From Numida meleagris (taxonomy: Eukaryota; Chordata; Aves; Galliformes; Numididae), in contig NC_034410.1 in the NCBI RefSeq assembly GCF_002078875.1, forward strand, positions 146,596,851-146,660,850: 64,000 bases of DNA. The letters run 5' to 3'. Positions 56,133 to 64,000 of this stretch are shown one piece after another. Made by a program: the position numbers and the translations under genes. Below the pieces are notes generated by a model, which was not told the DNA's origin, did not search any database, and saw only the letters and a program-made list of their open reading frames with translations. How positions within the stretch are numbered: position 1 is the first letter of the stretch; every line of letters starts with the position of its first letter.

Positions 56133-58157
56133 TAAGTAGAATGAATCCCACTCTATTGGACCATCTCACCTGCCCAGCAACTAGACTAGCTTCACTGCTG
56201 TCCCCAAATGGGCAAGCCCAGATGTATGCTACAGAACTGACTGGCAGTGTAAGGATGCCACCACATGATGAAAGACAGACGTGTGCCTGCAATTTTGATT
56301 AAATGAGAAGGGATCTAACTCCTTTAGCCAGTGGCTGCCAAGGAAGTCTGGAAGGAATATTGATTTGACTCACTAACAGAGAATAAAAATTCCTTGAAGA
56401 GAGGTTGGAGTTGAGCCATGCAGCAGATTATCAATGTCCTACCCAAGACATATGGTGAAGCTGCAGTGCCCTCTCTACTACAGAGCTGTCTTCAGTGAGG
56501 TCTGAGTTTTGGTTGAAGGTGGCATTCTCTTTAAAGAATGTGGAAAAGGCAGGATCCCAAGCATCACTCTCCAGGCACAAAGCAGTCACACAGCATTCAC
56601 CTTAGTGTTTGATCAAATTAGCTCTTTAGAAGTGGATAAATCAAACCCAGAAATGGTAGAAGTAACCTTTCTCATGTATAGCAAGCCTCAACTGTGCTGA
56701 AGGCTGCATAGATTTCTTCAGTGGGAATATTACACTGGAAACCAAAGTTATTTAAAACTGGCATTCAAAAAGAAAAAAAAGAATTAACAATTCCCGCAAT
56801 TCCTGCAATTTCCCAGGAATTCCTTGGGCATTGGTGTGAACGGCTGAGCCATGCGGAAAGCAGCTGTCCAAACACACATGGTGTGAGACTTTAAATAAGC
56901 ATGAACAAGAGATAAAGTCTATGGGGAGAAGCATGGAGAAAGCACATATTGCTGTCATCCATATGTCCCTAACTTTCACCCCAAACCTCAGCACATCAAC
57001 AATAATTAGTGCACAGGAAAAAGGAGAATAATGCTGGAAGAGTCAAGCTCCTGCCATGCAGAATCCAAGGAAGGTGTGTGGGGAATACTGATTGCTTACT
57101 AAGCTGCAAAATTTACTGCCTCAGGCAGAGAAGTGAGAACTCTCCTGAGGCCAATATTCCTTTTAGTCCAACAAATTCACTTGGAGCATTGTGATACCAC
57201 CTGAGTGAATGTTTGACAAGAACCAGGTAGATCACTTCTCAGCTGTAAAGTTCTAATTCTGGCCGTCATGGGAAAGGTAAAAGTTAAAACAAATTGCAGG
57301 TCTGGGAGGTAAATTAAAACCATTTATATGAAACCTCTGAAAAAGGAAGATCAGATATGTGAGAAGATTAATGTGAAGCAATGGATGTTCTATGATTCTT
57401 TGATTCTGTAGATGCTCTCATAGGACTTGCTCCAAGCATTGGTGGACAAAAGTAGAAGTAGAAGGGTAAACAACAAAGTGTTTGACATCCCCATCCCACC
57501 AGAAATCTCCATTTGGAGAAAGCCTCCAGAATGTTTGGGGTCTGGTTTTAGCCAGTCAATATTTCATTTTCACATTGACCCATGCTCAAACAGTCGTTGG
57601 CATTGTCACACTGATGCTTCAGTTAAAGAGTCGGAGGAATTTGCATTAATATCAGAGGAGCTCAGAAGCATTAGCTACAGATTGCAAAGGCAGGAGACAT
57701 TGCTGTTACATGGGGATTTTAGGTGTGCTGGCTTTGAATGGGTTCTTGTGAGGCACTTGGGAGGGCTCATCCTATGCCACTGGCACTTAACAATGATTCT
57801 CATGCATGATGGCTGCACAGAAGCTAATCTATGCAGAGTACTGGGGAGACTGATTTCAGAGCTCTCCTATGCATTAATCTGTTATGCACATATCCAATTA
57901 ACTCACTGCCAGTCACTTTCCAGTGCAGATTTGAAGCTATTGACTCATGCTAATTTTGCATGCAGCAAACTCAAGGAGCATGTTACCTGCCTTCTTGGAC
58001 ACAGGGGCATCTGAGACAGGGAAAACTTTCTAGGAGGCTCGTAACATGGAAGAGAAGAAGATTGTTGCAGACACTGTGAAGTTTTTCTACACTGCAACAC
58101 AACTGCAGATGGAATGAAGTTGCAAGATGCAGTGCAATCACAAAGCATGATGAAAGA
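56133..58157. other. Non-coding interval containing a 195-codon open frame
   Basis: Unique sequence. The open frame at 57427-58014 is listed separately. An octamer-like TTCTATGATTCTTTGATTCT at 57389-57408 lacks any other CR1 sequence. Confidence 0.45.
57427..58014 (+). other. 195-codon open frame, probably non-coding
   Basis: This is the longest open frame outside CR1. It lacks recognisable domains, signal peptide or membrane segments, and the start context is unremarkable. The DNA contains many homeodomain or octamer-like words (GCATTAATATC, TATGCATTAATC, CCAATTAACTC, CTCATGCTAATTTGCATGC), so the lack of stops could be a by-product of a conserved regulatory element. It might also be a chance frame. 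I do not assign a protein function. Confidence 0.25.
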
Positions 58158-58338
58158 AAATCATAGAATCATTTGAATTGGAAGGGACCCTTAAATGCAG
58201 TCTGGTCCAACTACCCTGCAATAAACAGGGACACCTACAGCTAGATCTGGGTGATCAGAGCCTGGTCCAGTCTGACCTTGAATGTTTCCAGGGGCAGAGC
58301 ATTCACCACATCTCTGGGCAACCTGTTCCAGTGCCATG
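58158..58338 (-). mobile_element. CR1 LINE fragment, type II
   Basis: Octamers, ATTTGAATTGGAAGGGACCC, CCTGCAATAAACAGGGACAC, CACATCTCTGGGCAACCTGT and TCCAGTGCCATGG. Confidence 0.93.
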
Positions 58339-58675
58339 GATTAGATCTTGGAGAGCTACAGAAGAATATTATTTACAACGCGGTACAAAAACAAGACCAT
58401 CTAGCAGGATGAAGTACCAGTGTTTAGTAGCTAACTGACCATGGACTGCAGATGGACAGATACCACGGTGCTTGCTCTGCCCAAACTCTCTTCTTTCCTG
58501 AAAAAGCCTGTGATCTAAACGCTCTAGAAAGGAAAACGTAGGACAGTTGTATAAAGACAAGGAGATTAAATGTTCTATTTTAGTCTGCATCAGTTCTGGA
58601 TCTCTTGTGACGGTACCCAGCATATCAGTCACGGAAGCATCCTTCTCCACACAGGTAACAAGGCACTTGGCTAAC
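58339..58675. other. Non-coding interval, no gene recognised
   Basis: Unique sequence between two minus-strand CR1 copies; nothing recognisable. Confidence 0.5.
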
Positions 58676-58976
58676 ATCACAGAATCATAGAATCTCAGAA
58701 TCACAGAATTACAGAATCACAGAATCATTAAGGTTGGAAAAGACCAGTAAGATCACCAAGTCTAACCCCAACCCATCCCCAGCATGCCTACTAAACCATG
58801 TCCCTCAGTGCCACAACTCCCTTTTTCTTGAATATCTCTAAGGACGGTGACTTTGCCACCTCCCTGGGCAGCCTATTCCAATGCATTAACACTCCTTCTG
58901 AGAAGAAATTTCTCCTAATATCCATCCTGAACCTCCCCTAGTGCAACTTGAGGCCATTACCTCTCGTCTCGTTCAT
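58676..58976 (-). mobile_element. CR1 LINE fragment, type I
   Basis: Six degenerate reversed octamers, ATTAAGGTTGGAAAAGACCA, ACCATGTCCCTCAGTGCCAC, CACCTCCCTGGGCAGCCTAT, CTCCTAATATCCATCCTGAA and GTGCAACTTGAGGCCATTAC. The best-preserved type I copy on the minus strand. Confidence 0.94.
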
Positions 58977-61900
58977 TCCAGCCCTTGCCAACCTGTGCAA
59001 GTGAGAGAGGCAAGCTGTCAACCAGCCCCATCATCCTGATGGACAGCAGCTTCTATCCCACGCTGGACCCAGGAACCACCAATTCTAGCAGCTTATTCCA
59101 AAACAAAGTGTTCATTGAGGAGTTAGGTTTCAGTTTTTCCGGCTGTGAGAAGAAGAGGCTGCCAAACAAAATCACACTGACAGCTGCTCTGGGAGTCACG
59201 CGCTGCTGAGTAACCTCAGCCCCTTTGCAGGGTGGCCTCCAAACAGCCATTGGCCAGCAGTGCCACTGAACACCAGGGCAATCGTTAGTGGCAGCCAGGC
59301 CAACATTTGGAAAGACAGAGCACTCACAGTACAAGATGCGAAACACTAATTGTCTCCCTCCAGCACTGTCCTTCTCCCTTCTGCCCTCTCTATGGTGCTC
59401 TCCCAAGAGTTAGCACTTCAGGGGGCCCTTGTGCCACAGTGATTTTCACCAAACTCTTGGAAATGCAAAGTATTCTGAAGATTATGAGTTCTGCAATATT
59501 TAGGATCATAGAGGGAAGCAGTCACCTTAAAGGGAATTTGCCTAATGCAGCACAAAGACAAAGAGTAAACCGAAAACACTCTGCAAATCCCTTTCTTATT
59601 CTTTTCCTCACATGCTGAGTTATTGAGAGTTTGCAGAATATCAGCCATGCAATCCTCTCCTGGCCATGCGCTTTTTTGCTGTCTCAAAACGATCTCAAGC
59701 TGATTGCTAGAGAAGGATTGATTTCATGGAGATTGCCATCACAGGAGATAGCTAAGGGGTGTCATATCAGGGACTGGTTAGAAGCCACTCTGAGCTTTAC
59801 AAATTTGCAGGTCCAGTCCTCACATGGCAAAAATTTCAACCACAGTAGATCAATTCAAATCTACTGAAGCTCTGACAAATCCTGTCTTCCAACTGTCAAG
59901 TCAATAGCCACATTATGTTCAAAAAGAGAAGATAATCTCACTGTTTCTATTGGATATGCTGAATGTCCATGCCTGGGAACTCAGTCCTGTTGTCCACATA
60001 GTGTCTTTGCAGATATCTCTGGGTTTCCTGGTTGACATTAAATTGCCAGTCCAAAAGAGGTGAGGGCATGGGTTTTTCTTGATACCTTTCAATTCTGTGC
60101 AGACATCTTGCATATTATAGAATATCTCAAAGTTCAGTAGGAACCGTCGTTAGCCAGTTGGATGAAGCCCCTGAGAAATGCATAGTCCCAGAGCAGTTTA
60201 TCAAAACTGACAAACGAAAACCTTTCTGATTCTCCATTCAGCTGATGATCATGGGCAACCAATGCATTAGCACTCTCTAATCCAGCATCATCCTGTCTTT
60301 CTTTCTCTCATACATGCTTCCAGTCCCTCCTTGTTGTGCTTCTAAGCATTGTTTCAGTTGAGAAAATGTAATGATTTAGGCAATAGCTACAATGAATTAG
60401 AGAAACACCTTCCAGATTGTTGTCTACTTCCTCTCTGGTTGAGACACTCAAGTTAAGAGTCTCCAGGTTGGGATTGGTTTGTGTTTGTGTTTGGGTTGGG
60501 GCTGCGGCTGGTTTGGCCTGGGGCTGCAGAGCCATCACTACAGGTCTTTGCGTCAAGATCTTTATCTTCTCCTCAAGCCAAAACAGTTGGCATTTCATGA
60601 TTATTGTGCCTGTGGCCTTTCAAAAATCTGAAATCTCCTGGATGTGATTATCAGGAGAGACCATGGTGGTATCTGTTATGTTCATCATAACCCAACATTT
60701 TTGAACTTCTCTGGTGTAAATTACCCTACAGAGGAAAGTCTGATTATAGCACACTGATAGCCTCTGACTCTAAATCTGACTCTTTCTTGAGTTTTTCCTG
60801 CAGCAACAGGTGGCATGAGGGAGATCCTTCCAGTTTTGCCCAGCGGGAAGAGTAGTCCATGAACTAATGACTCTGTCTATGTCACTTTCACTGTCCATAC
60901 AGATTTCCAGCTTTCCTGCATCTGTGTTTCCAGCACATGTGGCAATTCACCCTCCATAAGAGCAAATGAAATGCAGCCAGGATACTAGGAGGAGACTCGC
61001 TAACAGAGACTCCTCCTAACAGAGGCAGGAGATTTTGCACAGCTCTAAGGAAGTGCAGAACACGTGTCCAAATGGTCATCTAAATGCTCAGCTCTTGCAG
61101 CTGCATATCCAAGCAGCACTTGGATATCCAAACTTCCTAAGCTAAGGAAGATTTTGGGTCACTCCTTGATCCGTGTATTTAAAGAAGATGGAGTGTTCAC
61201 CCTCTGCTTGGATCAACGTGGACTCTTGGAAGCCCAGATAGGGCTTGCTGGCCTGGTTTGCCGGCCAGAAATGTATCCTTCCCACAGCCTCCTCCCTATT
61301 TGCCTTCTTGATCTCTTTGTGAAGTGGAGAAGTGAACAGATGTTTTTCTGCTTTCCCATCTAGCTCCCCCACACCTCTCCATTGGAGTGAACTCACCTCC
61401 CCAGTGCAGGAAAGCCCCGGAGCAACCTCTTTTGCAACTCTGCAGACTCCGTGTCACCTCACCTGTCACACAAGCTGGTGACAAGGCAAGCAACAGCACA
61501 CAACCCGCCAGCCACCACCACAAGCCAATGGGGGAGAGGAAGAGGGGGCGGTGGAGGCAAGCAGATGTACCACAAGTTGCTTCCCGAAAGCTTTTTTTTT
61601 CATCAGGAGGTGTGAAATTAAGCCTGCACCTCCCTCTCCCAGCATAGGTACCATAGCAGCTGGCAATGGCTACAGGCCTACCACATCAGCCTTGCTATTT
61701 CTGTGAGATGTCAAACATGCAGTGCTAAGCAATCATTCCTTCTGCCATCTGCCAAGGCGAACATGGCGTGTGGATGTTTGATCAAACAACTTGACAGGCT
61801 CTAATCTCCTCCCCCCATCTTTTTTTTCTCCCTTTTTGAAGAGACTTAGGGGAGGGGAGGGTGGAAACAACACCACATTAGTTCAGACTTGAGCCACAAG

Positions 61901-63533
61901 TAATGTTCTGTGGCTATGAGAGCAGGAAATTCATTTAAAATTGGGTACCTTTCCACTTCCAGTCAGGACTTAAATGGGGAAGGGCATTATCTTCTGTTCT
62001 TTCAATCCCATCAGTTATCTTTGGGATTAAAATCGCCCTGTTTGCCCTAGAAACACCACCAGTCTTAGAGAACATCAGCTGTTGGCAGGCATTGATTGCC
62101 TGTTGAAATGTTGAGTCCATTCTTGCCTAGCAAGGAAACTTTCAAAAGGCATGGCAATGAGGAAAAGGTTGGGCCTGAGAGCTGCCCTTCCCGGTAAGAC
62201 AAAGTGATAAACACAATAGGTAGTAGGTTTTCTTCATTGCTGTGTGATAAGTTTCCATTTTCCTGCTTTCTGGACTGCATACAACACAAAGCTACACTGG
62301 ATAAGTTCATTGGTGATCAGTGAGCCACTCCTCCCTCATTAAAATGTGGAGTCTGAAGTGATGAGCAGGAAAGACCTACAAGGTCACTCTATGACATGTT
62401 CTTCAATAAAACACATCAGGAAGAGATATTTTCTCATTCTCAACTTAACCAACTCCTCATGGCAGCTACACTAACAAGGAGAAGCTTTTCTTTGCAAGTG
62501 AAGTCTTCTTGTAAGGTTTGGGTCATCTCCAGATTTCCTCTGACATTTATCCAGCTGATACTTAAGCAAAAAAAGGCTACAGTTTCAGGAATCCCAATAA
62601 ATAGCTTGCCTTGAGAAGCACATCACCTTGCTGATATAAAAGCCTTCAGCTTCATCCCTATCTTGACTTCTAGATCTTTATGGTCTCCTTAGTTTTCTTG
62701 CCAAGTGAGATAGTTCTCTTGCCCAGTGAGATTCTATGATATTTCCAACTTGAAATGGTTATTGAAGCTTGGAGAATGGGAAGAAAGAACAGTAATGTCT
62801 ACCAGCGGAACCTGCTGCATGTTCAACTCATGTGAAAAGTCTCTCTCAAAGGCTGGAAGGATGATCTCTCCTCTTCCTCTTCTTGCTGTACTCCACACTT
62901 CCATAAGATATAGAGCTTTGATGGAAATATAAGAAGAGCTGCTCATTTTCTTGAGTCTGGAGAAGGAAAATCCTCCATCTTGGCTTTATGTCAAGTCTAT
63001 CCATGCAGACTTAACTCATGGAGCTGCAACAGACAAATTCTATCTCAATAATCCACATATACATGTTTAGTTGCAGTGCTAGCTATCAGTTTCCATCCTC
63101 CCATCTCTTCTACCTTTTCTCTCTGTTCCCCTTCCCATGATCCTTAAACATACAATTTACAAATTCCCTCATTCTACCTGTATTTTCCTGAGATACAATA
63201 AAGTCCCACTCATTCTTTGATGGAACTTTATAATTGGGGTGTGTTTGATCTTCATTGTCCATTAAACCCAGAATTTACAGACCTGTTTCCCATTTATCCC
63301 ACACCTCCTGATACATCTGCTACTACATTCTGCATACAGTCTTCTCCAAAGCCTGCCCAAATCTCTCTTGAAGTCCTTCTGAAAACTCACCCATACTACA
63401 ACACTAAAATCAGACAATTCTGATAAGGTAGTGGAGCAACTGTCAACTATCTGAGAAGAGCAGAGGTCTTGTACAGTGTGTAGTATGATACAGCTATGAT
63501 CATAGCAGTTCTATGTTCAATGTATTTTATTTG
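58977..63533. other. Long CR1-free non-coding interval
   Basis: About 4.6 kb of apparently unique sequence with short chance frames. It contains the candidate block at 61680-61820. GTTTGTGTTTGTGTTTGGGT at 60476-60495 is a short GTTT run. No gene recognised. Confidence 0.5.
61680..61820. promoter_or_regulatory. Candidate regulatory block with 14-bp palindrome
   Basis: TGTTTGATCAAACA at 61775-61788 is a perfect palindrome made of two inverted forkhead-like TGTTTG or TCAAACA cores. It is followed by CTTGACAGGCTCTAATCTCC (TGACAG core, TAATC core) and preceded by GAGATGTCAAACATGCAG. Repeat-free. Inference from motif texture. Confidence 0.3.
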
Positions 63534-63597
63534 TCATAGAATTACAGAACGGCTTGGGTTACAAAGGGACTTAAAGATCATCTAGTTCCAACTCCAA
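63534..63597 (-). mobile_element. CR1 3' tail fragment, type III
   Basis: CATAGAATTACAGAACGGCT, TGGGTTACAAAGGGACTTAA and AGATCATCTAGTTCCAACTC; ends near 63597. Confidence 0.88.
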
Positions 63598-64000
63598 TGT
63601 TGAGCTGCCATTGTTGTCTCAGTCAGTAGGTAGTATGAGAGAAAATTAGCAATCCTGGAGCTAATGAATGACTAAAAGGTCAGCGTGTTGTTTATTCTCT
63701 GTTGGCCAGTACAGCTGAGCCAGTTATCTCTTGAATATTTTACAGTGCCATAACTAAGGAATAAGAACAGTTTCTACAGCCCCACTGGAAATTCTCCAAC
63801 TCCAAATCTTTAGGCACTAACACCAAATTACATGCTTATCTCTGTTCATGCTAAGCATGCTTCAGACAAGGAAGATGAATATGCTGGATTTCCTACCACC
63901 AGTGCTCATCCTCGCAACAACAGTCTGGGTTAGAATCTTGCAGTACTGAGGGACTAAAACTTACTTTCTGCTTCCCACTCATTCAGCTCTGGGAATATTG
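63598..64000. other. Non-coding interval, no gene recognised
   Basis: Unique sequence to the window edge; nothing recognisable. Confidence 0.5.

Noticed and set aside
57389..57408. CR1 tail octamers
   Set aside because: Two to three octamer-like words without any CR1 3' region beside them.
1..64000. tRNA, rRNA, endogenous retrovirus or SINE
   Set aside because: I looked for tRNA-like box A/B patterns, LTR ends, gag/pol/env-like frames and SINE tails and found none I could support by eye; the only reverse transcriptase is CR1.

Overview
This window looks like non-coding nuclear DNA from a bird, most likely a galliform (chicken, turkey or quail type). The main reason is its repeat content. 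About 46 fragments of CR1 (the avian LINE of the CR1/L3 clade) carry the CR1 hallmarks: a reverse transcriptase ORF, a conserved 3' untranslated tail and terminal ATTCTATG octamers. Together they cover roughly 11-12 kb, close to a fifth of the window by my by-eye boundaries. I see no protein-coding host gene, tRNA, rRNA, CRISPR array or retroviral provirus. The species and chromosome cannot be named from the sequence alone.

Ad hoc CR1 labels used below, from the 3' end read as reverse complement: type I, ATTAAGGTTGGAAAAGACC; type II, TTTGAGTTGGAAGGGACC; type III, GGCTTGGGTTGGAAGGGACC; type IV, TAGCTAGGTTGGAAAAGACC; type V, an older group ending (sense strand) GGTCCCTTCCAACCTCAACC. They are not RepeatMasker names.

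Layout. 1-828 holds a minus-strand CR1 with most of the reverse transcriptase core. 2384-3165 is a young minus-strand type IV copy. 3262-6692 has scattered old copies. 6693-13419 is almost CR1-free and holds simple repeats and a duplicated segment. 13420-28893 mixes old CR1 with AT-rich, homeodomain-motif-rich stretches. 28894-31739 is another CR1-poor interval. 31740-39877 is CR1-dense and includes a young type III-like copy with a 13-unit octamer tail. 41843-43066 and 50326-50862 each contain a young CR1 inserted inside an older CR1. 45880-46460 is a GC- and CpG-rich patch with a splice-bounded open segment, the best candidate for an exon or conserved element. 46555-58976 is again CR1-rich. 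58977-63533 is CR1-free.

How it fits together. Most CR1 copies are 5'-truncated 3' ends, the usual product of target-primed reverse transcription. Near-identical pairs (2384-3165 with 42313-43020, and 36258-36870 with 50369-50790) indicate at least two relatively recent amplification waves on top of much older decayed copies. The CR1-poor stretches between them are where I would look for distal regulatory elements, such as an intron or gene desert of a developmental gene, but that is inference. I found no convincing new multi-gene system.
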